Shown here in pieces: positions 53,457 through 63,294 of a stretch of 64,000 bases of DNA. Source of the stretch: an uncultured Odoribacter sp. (GTDB lineage: Bacteria > Bacteroidota > Bacteroidia > Bacteroidales > Marinifilaceae); assembly GCA_944321145.1 (NCBI GenBank), contig CALUKF010000006.1, positions 1-64,000 on the forward strand, written 5' to 3'. A program made the position numbers and the translations under genes. The notes below the pieces were generated by a model. It worked only from the letters and a program-made list of their open reading frames with translations, was not told the DNA's origin and did no database searches. Position 1 is the stretch's first letter. Every line of letters starts with the position of its first letter.

Positions 53457-55010
53457 ATGGCACAAGAAGATGTTTTCAAAAAATTAGTGGCACACTGCAA
53501 AGAATATGGCTTCGTATTCCCCTCCTCCGATATTTACGATGGGCTGGGGGCAGTATATGACTATGGACAATACGGTGTAGAACTCAAAAACAATATCAAA
53601 CGCTATTGGTGGGAATCCATGGTGCGTTTGCATGAAAACATTGTCGGCATCGACTCTGCAATTTTCATGCACCCCACAATCTGGAAAGCCTCCGGACATG
53701 TCGACGCTTTCAACGACCCGCTCATCGACAACAAAGATTCTAAAAAAAGATACCGCGCCGACGTCCTCATTGAAGACCAAATCGCCAAATACGACGAAAA
53801 AATAGAGAAAGACATCGCTAAAGCCCGCAAACGCTTTGGTGACTCCTTCGACGAAGCACTTTTCCGCCAAACCAACCCTCAAGTCGCCGAACATATCCGG
53901 AAACGCGATGCCCTCCACGAAAGGATGACACAAGCCCTCAATGCCAACGACCTCGGCGAATTACGACAAATCATCCTTGATGAAAATATTGTATGCCCCA
54001 TCTCCGGCACCTGCAATTGGACTGAAGTGCGCCAATTCAATCTCATGTTCGCCACCGAAATGGGCTCCACCGCCGACGGGGCAAGTAAAATCTACCTCCG
54101 TCCCGAAACGGCGCAAGGCATATTCGTCAACTTCCTCAACGTCCAGAAGACGGGACGCATGAAAATCCCCTTCGGCATTGCTCAAATTGGCAAAGCCTTC
54201 CGCAACGAAATCGTGGCACGGCAATTTATCTTCCGCATGCGCGAATTTGAACAAATGGAAATGCAATTCTTCGTCCGCCCCGGCAGCGAACTCGAATGGT
54301 TCAAAAAATGGAAGGAAACCCGCATGAAATGGCACCAATTACTTGGTTTCGGGTCTGAAAACTACCGTTTCCACGATCACGAAAAACTTGCCCACTACGC
54401 CAATGCCGCCACAGACATCGAATACCGTTTCCCCTTTGGATTCAAAGAAGTGGAAGGCATCCATTCCCGCACGGACTTCGACCTTTCGCAGCACCAAAAG
54501 TTCTCTGGTAAGAAAATACAATATTTCGACACCGAGCTCAACGAGTCCTATGTGCCTTATGTCATTGAGACTTCCATCGGCGTAGACCGTATGTTCCTGC
54601 AAATCATGTCCGCCGCCTACTGCGAAGAAGACCTATCAAAAGACGGCAAACAAGACTCTCGCGTCGTACTCCGTTTGCCGGCAGCCCTTGCCCCGGTCAA
54701 AATGGCAATCATGCCCCTCGTAAAAAAAGACGGGCTTCCCGAAAAAGCCCGAGAAATACTCGACATGGTGAAATTCGACTTCAACTGCCAGTATGACGAG
54801 AAAGACTCCATCGGTAAACGCTACCGCCGCCAAGATGCCATCGGTACCCCTTACTGCATCACCATTGACCACCAGACCCTGGAGGACAATGCCGTCACCA
54901 TCCGCGACCGCAATACTATGCAACAGGAGCGCGTTCCCATCGACCGCCTCCTCGGAATCCTCAAGGAGAAATGCGACCTGCAAACCCTCCTGCGGAAGCT
55001 CCCGGAATAG
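53457..55010 (+). CDS. glyS: Glycyl-tRNA synthetase, dimeric type
   Basis: 517 residues. The start FKKLVAHCKEYGFVFPSSDIYDGLGAVYDYG is the class II motif 1 region of the homodimeric eukaryote-like enzyme. FRNEIVARQFIFRMREFEQME is motif 2 and its loop, and the anticodon-binding domain (LAPVKMAIMPLVKK, FNCQYDEKDSIGKRYRRQD) follows. It charges tRNA-Gly. An 11-bp phased array begins 11 bases after its stop. Confidence 0.96.
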   Translation: MAQEDVFKKLVAHCKEYGFVFPSSDIYDGLGAVYDYGQYGVELKNNIKRYWWESMVRLHENIVGIDSAIFMHPTIWKASGHVDAFNDPLIDNKDSKKRYRADVLIEDQIAKYDEKIEKDIAKARKRFGDSFDEALFRQTNPQVAEHIRKRDALHERMTQALNANDLGELRQIILDENIVCPISGTCNWTEVRQFNLMFATEMGSTADGASKIYLRPETAQGIFVNFLNVQKTGRMKIPFGIAQIGKAFRNEIVARQFIFRMREFEQMEMQFFVRPGSELEWFKKWKETRMKWHQLLGFGSENYRFHDHEKLAHYANAATDIEYRFPFGFKEVEGIHSRTDFDLSQHQKFSGKKIQYFDTELNESYVPYVIETSIGVDRMFLQIMSAAYCEEDLSKDGKQDSRVVLRLPAALAPVKMAIMPLVKKDGLPEKAREILDMVKFDFNCQYDEKDSIGKRYRRQDAIGTPYCITIDHQTLEDNAVTIRDRNTMQQERVPIDRLLGILKEKCDLQTLLRKLPE

Positions 55011-55021
55011 CCCCCTCGCCG

Positions 55022-55219
55022 CCAAGGCATCTCCATGGCACCTCCATAGGCTTTCCATGGCATCTGCACCCTTCCTCCGGATATCTTCGGGGTTTTCTCT
55101 AGGTTTTCTCTACTCTGGAGTAGAGAAAATGTAGAGAAAACCTAGGCAAAATACGGGCAAAGGGTGCAGATGCCATGGAGATACCATGAAGATGATATGA
55201 AGGCAACATCAAGTCAACT
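55022..55219. repeat. 11-bp phased palindromic array D
   Basis: Eighteen units of exactly 11 bp. Left units are CCATGG- or TTTTCT-type (CCATGGCACCT at 55033, CTAGGTTTTCT at 55099). Right units are TAGAGAAAA- or TGNAGATNNCA-type (TGGAGATACCA at 55176). The arms pair at three levels: TTTTCTCTACTC/GAGTAGAGAAAA at the centre (55104-55129), CTAGGTTTTCTCTA with its complement at 55132-55145, and a perfect 17-bp outer pair (55055-55071 with 55162-55178). It fills the gap between the convergent glyS and threonine dehydrogenase genes. Confidence 0.82.
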
Positions 55220-55282
55220 TTTCTCAAGGAAAGACAAAGGCACGCCAAAAAAAGGGCTGTGCCCCAATGCTCTTTTATCCCC

Positions 55283-55320
55283 CTCCCCCTTTCGGGGTGC
55301 TCCCCCTCAATGAGGGGGAG
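55283..55320. repeat. G/C-rich hairpin element
   Basis: CTCCCCCTCA and TGAGGGGGAG form a near-perfect dyad (about 55300-55320), preceded by CCCCTTTCGGGG. No U-run follows on either strand. A similar CCCCTCCGACTCC/GGAGTCGGAGGGG hairpin lies at 60793-60834. Both may belong to a class of GC-rich interspersed repeats known in Bacteroidota. Confidence 0.45.
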
Positions 55321-55341
55321 AGTTTGAAAGGCAGCGCACAC

Positions 55342-55382
55342 AAAAAAACCGCGCACGGAGCAATGGCTTACCCCGCGCGCAG
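55342..55382 (-). terminator. Intrinsic terminator of the threonine dehydrogenase gene
   Basis: On the minus strand, CTGCGCGCGGGG pairs with CTCCGTGCGCGG (12 bp, three wobbles) around a 10-base loop and is followed by TTTTTTTG. Confidence 0.85.
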
Positions 55383-55412
55383 TCCTCTGTATATACTGGT
55401 AAAACTAAATCC

Positions 55413-56381
55413 TTATTTAATCAGTCCTTTGTCGAATTTCTCTTTCACCTTGACAAGCATGTCATCGGTCATGGCTTTGAGGTCGTATTTCGGAGCCCAG
55501 CCCCATTCCTCGCGGGCACAAGTGTCGTCCATGCTGTTCGGCCAACTGTCAGCGATAGCTTGCTTAACAGGGTCGATTTCGTAAGTCATCTTGAAATCAG
55601 GCAGGTGCTTACGGATTTCAGCAGCTATTTGCTCCGGTTCGAAACTCATAGAAGCAATGTTGAAACTATTGCGGTGCTTCAGTTTTTTCGGATCGGCTTC
55701 CATCAATTCCACTACAGCGTTCAAGGCATCAGGCATGTACATCATGTCCATATAAGTACCTTCCTTCACGTTGCAAACAAAAGAGCCTTTACGAATGGCA
55801 TCGTAATAAATATCTACAGCATAGTCCGTCGTGCCACCGCCAGGCAAGGTAACATAAGAAATCAAGCCAGGGAAACGCACACTGCGGGTATCCACTCCGA
55901 AACGGTTAAAGTAATAATCGCTCAGCAATTCGCCGGTTACTTTGCAAACACCGTAGATTGTCGTATTCGAGCGTTGCAACGTATCCTGCGGAGTCTTGTC
56001 TTTCGGGGTATCTTTGCCGAAAGCACCGATGGAACTCGGCGTGAAAACAGCACAATTGTTGTCCTTTGCAATATAGAGCGAATTGGTCAATGCGCCAATG
56101 TTAATATCCCATGCCAATTTCGGATTTTTCTCGCCTGTTGCAGACAACAGGGCTACCAAGTTGAAAATTGTGTCAATGCCATATTTCTTCACAATAGCAG
56201 CGTATGCTTCTCCGTCCAAGGCGTTCAACGGCTCGAAAGGACCGGCTTCAGCCAAAGCACGACACTTTTCAGCGTTGATATCAGAAGCAACCACATTATT
56301 GTTGCCATAAATAGACCTCAAGTGAGGAACCAATTCCGAGCCGATTTGCCCACCGGCTCCAATGATTAATATCTTTTTCAT
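55413..56381 (-). CDS. NAD-dependent L-threonine 3-dehydrogenase (epimerase type)
   Basis: 322 residues from the ATG giving MKKILIIGAGGQIGSELV; the longer upstream reading crosses the -7 box. This is the short-chain (UDP-galactose epimerase-like) threonine dehydrogenase, with the Rossmann loop GAGGQIG (8-14), the SSIGAFG segment and YGVCK catalytic Tyr/Lys pair. It oxidises threonine to 2-amino-3-ketobutyrate. The usual partner kbl (ligase) is not adjacent here. Confidence 0.85.
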   Translation of the reverse strand: MKKILIIGAGGQIGSELVPHLRSIYGNNNVVASDINAEKCRALAEAGPFEPLNALDGEAYAAIVKKYGIDTIFNLVALLSATGEKNPKLAWDINIGALTNSLYIAKDNNCAVFTPSSIGAFGKDTPKDKTPQDTLQRSNTTIYGVCKVTGELLSDYYFNRFGVDTRSVRFPGLISYVTLPGGGTTDYAVDIYYDAIRKGSFVCNVKEGTYMDMMYMPDALNAVVELMEADPKKLKHRNSFNIASMSFEPEQIAAEIRKHLPDFKMTYEIDPVKQAIADSWPNSMDDTCAREEWGWAPKYDLKAMTDDMLVKVKEKFDKGLIK

Positions 56382-56410
56382 CACAGTTTTATTTAAATTC
56401 AAAAACACTG

Positions 56411-56418
56411 CAAAGGTA
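56411..56418 (-). promoter_or_regulatory. -7 box before the threonine dehydrogenase gene
   Basis: TACCTTTG on the minus strand fits TAnnTTTG. A TTG at 56435-56437 gives a 16-base spacer, shorter than optimal. Confidence 0.4.
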
Positions 56419-56467
56419 ACCATTAAAAAGCTAACAATGAACGCAGAGAGGGGATTATTTTCGCCCC

Positions 56468-56953
56468 TTAACCAAAATTTATGAGTCCCTCGTTCTCCAG
56501 GGACTCATAATATTTGTCTATGAGCAGGTTGGGCTGTTTGTAGGCATTCACTGCCAGACGGTCACAGCGTTCGTTTTCCGGGTTATCCGCATGTCCTTTT
56601 ATCCAGACAAAGCGCACGTTATGCTTGCGGTAAACTTGGAGAAAACGGCTCCACAAGTCCGGGTTTTTCTTGCCTTTGAAACCTTTTTTCTCCCAACCAA
56701 ACACCCAGCCTTTCTCCACGGCATCGACCACATAACGCGAGTCAGAATAGACAGTCACGTCCATACCGGGGTAACGCAGAGCTTCCAGCCCGAGAATGAC
56801 CGCGAGCAGTTCCATGCGGTTATTTGTCGTGCGCCGGAACCCGAATGCCAGTTCTTTACGAAGCGTCCCCGCCTTGAGCACCACGCCCAAGCCTCCCGGT
56901 CCCGGGTTCCCGCTTGCCGCACCGTCAGTATAGATGATTACCTGATATGCCAT
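56468..56953 (-). CDS. rnhA: Ribonuclease HI
   Basis: 161 residues from the ATG giving [21 protein letters not shown]. The acidic catalytic set is visible: D10 in YTDGAA, E48 in NRMELLAV, D71 in YSDSRY, and the [15 protein letters not shown] segment with the last aspartate. It degrades RNA in RNA-DNA hybrids. The longer reading overlaps the glycosidase gene. It lies ten bases downstream of the GH2 gene and is probably co-transcribed with it. Confidence 0.95.
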   Translation of the reverse strand: MAYQVIIYTDGAASGNPGPGGLGVVLKAGTLRKELAFGFRRTTNNRMELLAVILGLEALRYPGMDVTVYSDSRYVVDAVEKGWVFGWEKKGFKGKKNPDLWSRFLQVYRKHNVRFVWIKGHADNPENERCDRLAVNAYKQPNLLIDKYYESLENEGLINFG

Positions 56954-56963
56954 ACTCTCTCGT

Positions 56964-59462
56964 TTATTCTGCATCCAATTCCAATACAGCCCCCCTGATG
57001 CCTTTGGCTGAAGCCTCGAAACGAATCTTACCGCCTTCCTCCGACGACTGCACAATGGCAGTCAGCATACCGCTAAAAAGAGGCATCTCCGGCTTATGGA
57101 ACAAATAAGTGCAAGTCGGGTCGCCATTAGCTGCAGCACGGTATGTGCCGGCACCTTTTACCTTAAAGCGAATGAGATTCGCAGCCTCCGGGCAAAGATT
57201 CCCCGCCTCGTCCACCACCTTCACGGTGATAAAAGCCAAATCACGCCCATCTGCCTTCAGCGTAGTACGGTCGGCACACAGCTCAATGCGGTAAGGCTTG
57301 CCTGCCGTATGGATTTCACGCTCGGCAACAGGCTTGCCTTCTGCATCGTAAGCCACTACCTTCAGCGTGCCCGGCTCATATTTCGTATCCATCCACATCA
57401 GCCGGTAGCGTTTCTGTCGCTCAAAAGCGTTCAAGGCATCCTTATCACCGCTATCCTGAACCTTCACGGAGAGGTCTTTCGTGCGCTTGCCTTGGCTCTT
57501 GCCGTTAATGAATAATTCGGCAGAAGGATAATTCGTGTAGACAAATACCGGTGTCACTTCCCCCTCGCGCCCTTCCCAATTCCAATGAGGCAGGATATGG
57601 AGGGTTTCTTCTTCCGGATTCCAGAAACTACGGTAAAGGTAGTACAAATCTTTGGGGATACCTGCCAAATCGACAATCCCGAAAAGGGAACTATGGCTTG
57701 GCCAATCCGAATAATAAGGTGTCGGTTCGCCCAAGTAGTCAAAACCTGTCCATACAAATTCTCCCATGCACCAAGAATAATCCTCGTACTGGATAAAATG
57801 GTCTTCCGGGAGACATCCCCACCCCACATGGTCTACACCATACGAAGAAGCCTGGTGGTCATCATATTTGTGCATCACGCGCCGCTCCAGCGGGAACTTA
57901 TAAATACCCCGCGAACTGAGGGCAGAAATCGTCTCAGCCCCCAACACCAACTGCTGCGGCAGAAGCTCATAAGCTTTGGGGTAAAGCCCCGGATGGTAAT
58001 TCAGCCCCACAATATCCATCACGGATGCAAAACCGTTACTCACAACGCCCTCTACGTTATTCATGCCTTGGGTCACCGGACGGGTAGGGTCTTCGCGATG
58101 GCAAATGTCCCGGAGGAAACGGGCAATCTGGTTACCACCCCTCACGCCTTGCTCCGGAATCTCATTGCCAATGCTCCACATCACCACGCAAGGATTGTTA
58201 CGGTAATGACGCACGAGATTCACCAAATCCTTCTCCGCCCATTCATCAAAGAGCAAATTGTAACCGTTCTGACACTTAGGCTGCGCCCATTCGTCGAAAG
58301 ACTCTGCCATCATCATGATGCCCATCTCGTCGCAAGCATCGACCAACTCCGGCGCCGGCATATTATGGGACGTGCGGATGGCATTGCACCCCATATCCTT
58401 CAAGATGCGCAGCTGCCGCTCAATGGCAGCCTTATTTACCGCCCCGCCCAGAGGTCCCAAATCGTGATGCAGGCACACGCCCCGGAAAATCGTCTTCTCC
58501 CCGTTCAGGAAAAAACCCTTGCCGGGAATAACCTCAATGGAACGGATGCCGAAACGGGTCTTATACTCATCCTTCAATGTCTCACCCTCATACAGGCGAG
58601 ACACCGCCGTATACAACGCCGGCGTCTCCGGACTCCACAGCATCGGCTCCTTCACCACCAACTCTTGCTCAAATACGTCGTAATCACAAGTCCGCAACAC
58701 CGTCTCTGTTCTCGCCACCGTATTGCCCCTGCCGTCTACCAAGATGGTCGAAAGCCGATAATCATCTGCCAGGCTACCCATCGGACGAACAACAGAAGTT
58801 TTCACATTCACCTTCGCGTACTCCTCGTTCACCATCGGCGTTGTCACCTGCGTTCCCCACACAGGCACATGCACATCCTCCGTCACGATTACATGCACAT
58901 TCCTGTAAATGCCAGCCCCTGGATACCAACGTGACGATTCCGGCAAATTCTCCAACCGCACCGCCAACGTATTCTCATCCTTCCCATTCACCAAATCCGT
59001 CACATCAAAAAAGAATGAATTATAGCCGTATGGCCAATACCCCGCTTCCTTGCCATTGACATACACCCGGGCATGGCTCATCGCCCCGTCGAAAAGCAGC
59101 GTCACGCGCTTGCCCTCCTCGTAGGACGGTACGCTGAATTGCGTCCTGTACCAGCCCACTCCCACAAAAGGCAGCCCCCCCGTACGTCCGGCATGCTCCG
59201 TAGCCTCCGTCTGCCCGTCCTGCACAATTGCCACATTCTGCACGTCGTTCTTCGGGCTGAAAGGACCATAAATCGCCCAGTCGTGCGGCACCGTCACCTG
59301 CTGCCACCGGCTATCATCAAACGTCACATTCACAAACTCCGGCTTATCCTCGCGCGAAAACCGCCAATTCTTCTCCAACAGGAACTCCTCCCTCACCTGC
59401 GCCTGCGCCGCCGCAAACCCCGCCAGGAGGATTCCCAACAAAAACAAATACTTCTTTCCCAT
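56964..59462 (-). CDS. Glycoside hydrolase family 2 protein (beta-galactosidase type)
   Basis: 832 residues from the ATG giving [21 protein letters not shown], a signal peptide, which lies 34 bases downstream of a consensus promoter. Sugar-binding, immunoglobulin-like and TIM-barrel domains of GH2 are in order. The acid/base glutamate is probably E434 in MWSIGNE and the nucleophile E510 in [13 protein letters not shown], by analogy with other GH2 enzymes. A DUF4982-type region follows. Beta-galactosidase is the likeliest activity; beta-glucuronidase or mannosidase is not excluded. Periplasmic or surface location. Confidence 0.88.
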   Translation of the reverse strand: MGKKYLFLLGILLAGFAAAQAQVREEFLLEKNWRFSREDKPEFVNVTFDDSRWQQVTVPHDWAIYGPFSPKNDVQNVAIVQDGQTEATEHAGRTGGLPFVGVGWYRTQFSVPSYEEGKRVTLLFDGAMSHARVYVNGKEAGYWPYGYNSFFFDVTDLVNGKDENTLAVRLENLPESSRWYPGAGIYRNVHVIVTEDVHVPVWGTQVTTPMVNEEYAKVNVKTSVVRPMGSLADDYRLSTILVDGRGNTVARTETVLRTCDYDVFEQELVVKEPMLWSPETPALYTAVSRLYEGETLKDEYKTRFGIRSIEVIPGKGFFLNGEKTIFRGVCLHHDLGPLGGAVNKAAIERQLRILKDMGCNAIRTSHNMPAPELVDACDEMGIMMMAESFDEWAQPKCQNGYNLLFDEWAEKDLVNLVRHYRNNPCVVMWSIGNEIPEQGVRGGNQIARFLRDICHREDPTRPVTQGMNNVEGVVSNGFASVMDIVGLNYHPGLYPKAYELLPQQLVLGAETISALSSRGIYKFPLERRVMHKYDDHQASSYGVDHVGWGCLPEDHFIQYEDYSWCMGEFVWTGFDYLGEPTPYYSDWPSHSSLFGIVDLAGIPKDLYYLYRSFWNPEEETLHILPHWNWEGREGEVTPVFVYTNYPSAELFINGKSQGKRTKDLSVKVQDSGDKDALNAFERQKRYRLMWMDTKYEPGTLKVVAYDAEGKPVAEREIHTAGKPYRIELCADRTTLKADGRDLAFITVKVVDEAGNLCPEAANLIRFKVKGAGTYRAAANGDPTCTYLFHKPEMPLFSGMLTAIVQSSEEGGKIRFEASAKGIRGAVLELDAE

Positions 59463-59495
59463 ACATTTATTGTTATGTGTTAATACTTCAAAGGA

Positions 59496-59525
59496 CAAAT
59501 GTATGAAAAATCAAACACAATGCAA
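59496..59525 (-). promoter_or_regulatory. Promoter of the GH2-rnhA unit
   Basis: On the minus strand, TTG (59523-59525), exactly 19 bases and TACATTTG (59496-59503) match the consensus. This fixes the GH2 start at 59462, because the earlier in-frame start codon would lie at the -7 box. Confidence 0.78.
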
Positions 59526-59570
59526 ACACCGCTCACAGATTTTCACATCACATAACCCCATTCCCCCGCC

Positions 59571-60695
59571 TCATGCGCCAACCGCTTGTGCCAACACTCC
59601 GTCCAATCTGTCCGCCAAGGCAATAATATCCTCCTTCCGCGCCAAAGCATCCACCCATTCCTCCGGAATCGCCTGCCAGCCATAAACAATGCCCGCTGCC
59701 GCCCCGGCGACAGCCCCTGTCGTGTCCGCATCATAGCCCAAATTCACGGCATGCAGGACTGTATCCCTGAAATTGTCGTGATTGAACAAACACCACAAAC
59801 TCGCCTCCAAGGTCTCCATCACATAGCCGCCCGACCACACATCGTCCTCCGGCAGCCCCCGGAACTGCTCATACGTGCAGCCCGTCAGCCGCGCGAAAGG
59901 AGCGGCTTCGTCCTTGAACTTCTCCGTCGCCAGCAACCGCTTCGTCCCCTCCTGCGCATGAGCAAAAGCCTCTGCCATTCCTTTCCCTTCCAAGCAAGCA
60001 AGCTCAAAGTCACAAAGGAAAATGCAAGCCAGCACACTCCGCGGATGCCGATGCGTCAACGACGACACCTCCGAAATCCGCTTCACCTGCTCCTCCCGCC
60101 CCAAGCCCAGAATCGCAGGCACCAAAGGCGAAATGCGCATCAACGAGCCGTTCCCATTATCCCGTTCTCTATCCATCCCGGCAAGCTCAGGAGACATACC
60201 ATCAGCCAAGTTCTCAATGGCTCTATTAGTCGTCATACCTATATCAAATGCCGCCCCCTTGGGTGTCCACAAACCTTCTTTCATCCAATAAACAAACTTA
60301 TTGCCAATATCCCACAAATCATACCCCTCACACAGCGAATCCGCCAGACACAGCGACAGCGAAGTATCATCCGACCAACGGGAATGCCACGGGTGCATCC
60401 CCGTCACCGGGCTTTTCTGCACCTCCTTCCGGGGAATGAACTGCACCGGAAAACCCAGCGCATCGCCCACAGCCGTCCCCAAAAGAATAGCCTTGACAAC
60501 ATGCCTCTCCTCCAAACCTTCCCTATTACCCCGCAAAACCCTTCCGCCAGCCTTCTTCCCGCCTTGCGGCATCCCGCCGCCTGCCCCGTTCTCCGGGACA
60601 GGTTCCCGCTTGCTTTCTACCTGACCTTCCCTGCCAAACAAACGCCGGAAAGCCAAAGCCCATTTTCCTGTCCAATTCTGTTCCCTATCCATCAT
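59571..60695 (-). CDS. ADP-ribosylglycohydrolase family protein with N-terminal extension
   Basis: 374 residues. From about 65 onward it is an ADP-ribosylglycohydrolase: LGTAVGDALGFPVQF, the metal site in WSDDTSLSLCLADSL, GNGSLMRISPLVPAIL, and GYDADTTGAVAGAAAG near the C-terminus. The first 60 residues are a basic, Gly/Arg-rich extension not part of the family (GGGMPQGGKKAGGRVLRGN). SD-like AAAGGA lies before the first ATG. It may remove ADP-ribose from protein or other substrates; the target is unknown. Confidence 0.85.
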   Translation of the reverse strand: MMDREQNWTGKWALAFRRLFGREGQVESKREPVPENGAGGGMPQGGKKAGGRVLRGNREGLEERHVVKAILLGTAVGDALGFPVQFIPRKEVQKSPVTGMHPWHSRWSDDTSLSLCLADSLCEGYDLWDIGNKFVYWMKEGLWTPKGAAFDIGMTTNRAIENLADGMSPELAGMDRERDNGNGSLMRISPLVPAILGLGREEQVKRISEVSSLTHRHPRSVLACIFLCDFELACLEGKGMAEAFAHAQEGTKRLLATEKFKDEAAPFARLTGCTYEQFRGLPEDDVWSGGYVMETLEASLWCLFNHDNFRDTVLHAVNLGYDADTTGAVAGAAAGIVYGWQAIPEEWVDALARKEDIIALADRLDGVLAQAVGA

Positions 60696-60722
60696 GCAAT
60701 CCTTTTAAATGAAATACCGCAT

Positions 60723-60730
60723 CAAAAATA
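60723..60730 (-). promoter_or_regulatory. -7 box before the ADP-ribosylglycohydrolase gene
   Basis: TATTTTTG on the minus strand fits TAnnTTTG. It is about 28 bases before the start codon. No TTG at 19-20 bases. Confidence 0.35.
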
Positions 60731-60792
60731 AACATTTCTCTCCAAACATAAGCATGCCCCGCCGTCTTATTTTTATTGTCTCCTCCCCCATC

Positions 60793-60834
60793 CCCCTCCG
60801 ACTCCCTTGGGGCTTCGTTGAGGAGTCGGAGGGG
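60793..60834. repeat. G/C-rich hairpin between divergent genes
   Basis: A perfect 13-bp stem, CCCCTCCGACTCC (60793-60805) with GGAGTCGGAGGGG (60822-60834), with a 16-base loop. No U-run follows on either strand, and it lies between divergent genes, so it is not a terminator. It resembles the element at 55283-55320. Confidence 0.5.
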
Positions 60835-60891
60835 AAGCCAGGGAAGAACCAAGGGGCAGCAAGATGCGGGTGGATTGTCCGCATTTTTTAT

Positions 60892-60899
60892 TACTTTTG
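60892..60899 (+). promoter_or_regulatory. -7 box before the helicase gene
   Basis: TACTTTTG fits TAnnTTTG and lies 30 bases before the GTG start. The nearest TTG gives a 14-base spacer. Confidence 0.35.
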
Positions 60900-60928
60900 C
60901 GGCAGACTAATCATAGAGGTTTTACATC

Positions 60929-63202
60929 GTGGACTTTTTACAGGAATTAAATAGCACACAGCAGATTGCCGTCACCCATACGGAGGGACCGGCATTGATT
61001 ATCGCGGGAGCCGGGGCAGGAAAGACGCGCGTGCTGACGTACCGCATCGCGCAACTCCTGAGCCAAGGAGCGCCTGCCTACAGGATACTTGCATTGACTT
61101 TCACCAACAAGGCTGCCCGGGAAATGCAGAAGCGCATCGCCGACCTCATCGGCGGGGAAATGGCTGCCAATTTGTGGATGGGAACATTCCACTCCATTTT
61201 TGCAAAAATTCTGAGAATGGAAGCCGAGCAGTTGGGTTATACCTCAAGCTATACCATCTACGACACGCAGGATTCCCGCAATCTGCTCAAAGCCATTATC
61301 AAGGAGATGAACTTGGACGACAAGGTCTATAAACCTAACGTCGTGCAAGGACGCATTTCTATGGCAAAGAACAATCTCGTCACGCCTGCCGCCTACCTGC
61401 AAAATGCCCGCATCCTGGAGGAGGACAAGGCGATGAAACGACCGCTGACGGGCGAGATTTACCGCCGATACCAGCAGCGATGCAAGCAAAGTGACACGAT
61501 GGACTTCGATGACTTGCTGCTGGAGACGAACATCCTGTTCCGCGACCACCCGGAGACGCTGGCAAAGTACCAACAGAAATTCAGCCACATCTTAGTGGAC
61601 GAGTATCAGGACACCAACTACTCACAGTACCTCATCATCCGGAAATTATCGGAGGCGCACCGCAATATATGCGTCGTGGGCGACGATGCACAGAGCATCT
61701 ATTCGTTCCGAGGGGCACGCATCGAGAATATCCTGAATTTTAGGAACGATTACCCAGATTACAAGCTCTATAAGCTGGAACAGAACTACCGTTCCACGAC
61801 AACCATCGTCGATGCAGCCAATTGCGTCATCGGGAAGAACCAAGGACAGATTCCAAAACATATCTTCTCTAAGAATGAAGAAGGAGAAAAGATAAAGGTG
61901 CTTCATGCCCTCTCGGACAAAGAAGAGGGTTTTCAAGTAACCAACGAACTTTTCCGCCTGGCTCAAACAAAGCAATTGGATTATAGCAGCTTTGCCATTC
62001 TCTACCGCACAAACGCGCAGTCGCGCGTGTTGGAAGAGGCATTACGGCGGAGGAATATCCCTTACAAAATATATGGCGGGCAATCCTTCTACCAGCGAAA
62101 GGAAGTGAAAGACCTGCTTGCCTATTTCCGCCTGACGGTCAACCAGAACGATGAGGAAGCCTTCAAGCGTATAATCAATTACCCACGGCGGGGCATCGGA
62201 GACTCGACTGTAGAAAAATTGCAGGAAATCGCTTCTGCCTACCATGCGGGCTTGTGGACAGTGATTTGCAACCTGGAGCGGGTCGGTTCCCAATTCAACA
62301 GCGGCACACTCGGGAAGCTACAGAAATTCGGCACACTCATCGAGCAATTCAAAACGCTGGCAAGCGAGGAGAACGCTTATGATGCCGCCGTTGCCATTGC
62401 CCGCCAGTCTGGCATCATTGACGAATTGAAAAACGACGACACGCCGGAAGGCATCTCCCGAAAAGAGAACATCGAGGAGCTCCTTAACGGCATCAAGGAG
62501 TTCTGCGAGACGGCATACAAAGAAGGACAGAACGACCGCCTGCCTGCTTTTCTCGAAGGCGTAGCCCTCTTGACCGATCAGGACAACGAGAAAGAAGGCG
62601 ACCAAGACAAAGTGACCCTCATGACCATCCACGCCTCGAAAGGGCTGGAATTCCCCGTCGTATTCATCAGTGGCTTGGAGGAAGAACTGTTCCCTGCACA
62701 GCAAAGCACGCAGACGGCGGCAGGGCTGGAGGAAGAACGGCGGCTTTTCTACGTCGCCCTCACCCGTGCCGAAAAGCAGGTCATCCTCTCTTATGCCAAC
62801 ACGCGCTACCGGAACGGGCAAATCACCTATCCCCGTCCCTCGCGTTTTATTGAGGAAATCGCGGCGGAGTACCTCGACGGATACATCCCGCTGCGCAGCG
62901 CGCCTTCCGGCTTCAAGTTGCGCAACGCAACCCCGCAGGCATCCCCTCAACCCCGGCAACCCATTACCATCCAACGGGCAAAGGCTGTGGACATCCCTCC
63001 CATCGACCGTACACGCCTCCAACCGGTGGATGCAAACCGGGTAGTGCCCGACATGATTATTTACCATCCCACATTCGGGGCAGGCAAGGTCATCGGCATT
63101 GAGGGATTGGGCACACAGAAAAAGGCGAAAGTAGCTTTTGCAGAAGGCGGAATCCGCGTCTTACTCTTAAAGTTTGCAAAAATATACACACAAGCCGATT
63201 GA
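60929..63202 (+). CDS. pcrA: UvrD/PcrA-type superfamily 1 DNA helicase
   Basis: 757 residues from a GTG start. Helicase motifs in order: AGAGAGKTR (26-34), LVDEYQDTNYSQY, GDDAQSIYSFRGA, LEQNYRST, VTLMTIHASKGLEFPVVFISG and ALTRAEKQVILSYA. A C-terminal PcrA-like segment (YHPTFGAGKVIGIEG) binds RNA polymerase in Gram-positive relatives. It unwinds DNA in repair and resolves transcription-replication conflicts. UvrD is the main alternative name. The GTG is the only start giving the full motif I. Confidence 0.92.
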   Translation: MDFLQELNSTQQIAVTHTEGPALIIAGAGAGKTRVLTYRIAQLLSQGAPAYRILALTFTNKAAREMQKRIADLIGGEMAANLWMGTFHSIFAKILRMEAEQLGYTSSYTIYDTQDSRNLLKAIIKEMNLDDKVYKPNVVQGRISMAKNNLVTPAAYLQNARILEEDKAMKRPLTGEIYRRYQQRCKQSDTMDFDDLLLETNILFRDHPETLAKYQQKFSHILVDEYQDTNYSQYLIIRKLSEAHRNICVVGDDAQSIYSFRGARIENILNFRNDYPDYKLYKLEQNYRSTTTIVDAANCVIGKNQGQIPKHIFSKNEEGEKIKVLHALSDKEEGFQVTNELFRLAQTKQLDYSSFAILYRTNAQSRVLEEALRRRNIPYKIYGGQSFYQRKEVKDLLAYFRLTVNQNDEEAFKRIINYPRRGIGDSTVEKLQEIASAYHAGLWTVICNLERVGSQFNSGTLGKLQKFGTLIEQFKTLASEENAYDAAVAIARQSGIIDELKNDDTPEGISRKENIEELLNGIKEFCETAYKEGQNDRLPAFLEGVALLTDQDNEKEGDQDKVTLMTIHASKGLEFPVVFISGLEEELFPAQQSTQTAAGLEEERRLFYVALTRAEKQVILSYANTRYRNGQITYPRPSRFIEEIAAEYLDGYIPLRSAPSGFKLRNATPQASPQPRQPITIQRAKAVDIPPIDRTRLQPVDANRVVPDMIIYHPTFGAGKVIGIEGLGTQKKAKVAFAEGGIRVLLLKFAKIYTQAD

Positions 63203-63229
63203 GAGAAAGGATTTCAGCGGAAAAAAGCA

Positions 63230-63237
63230 TACCTTTG
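63230..63237 (+). promoter_or_regulatory. -7 box before the DUF4290 gene
   Basis: TACCTTTG fits TAnnTTTG and lies 57 bases before the ATG. No TTG at 19-20 bases. Confidence 0.35.
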
Positions 63238-63294
63238 CGACCTACTTACAAATAGAGCCTGAACCTCCATACAGGGAATGGAATAATTTAGAAT

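Noticed and set aside
55022..55219. CRISPR interpretation of the 11-bp arrays
   Set aside because: There are no constant repeats of 24-40 bp with variable spacers and no cas genes. The units are contiguous, 11 bp, and form palindromes.
55267..55584. Plus-strand open frame over the GC-rich hairpin and terminator
   Set aside because: It covers the terminator and the 3' end of the threonine dehydrogenase gene on the other strand.
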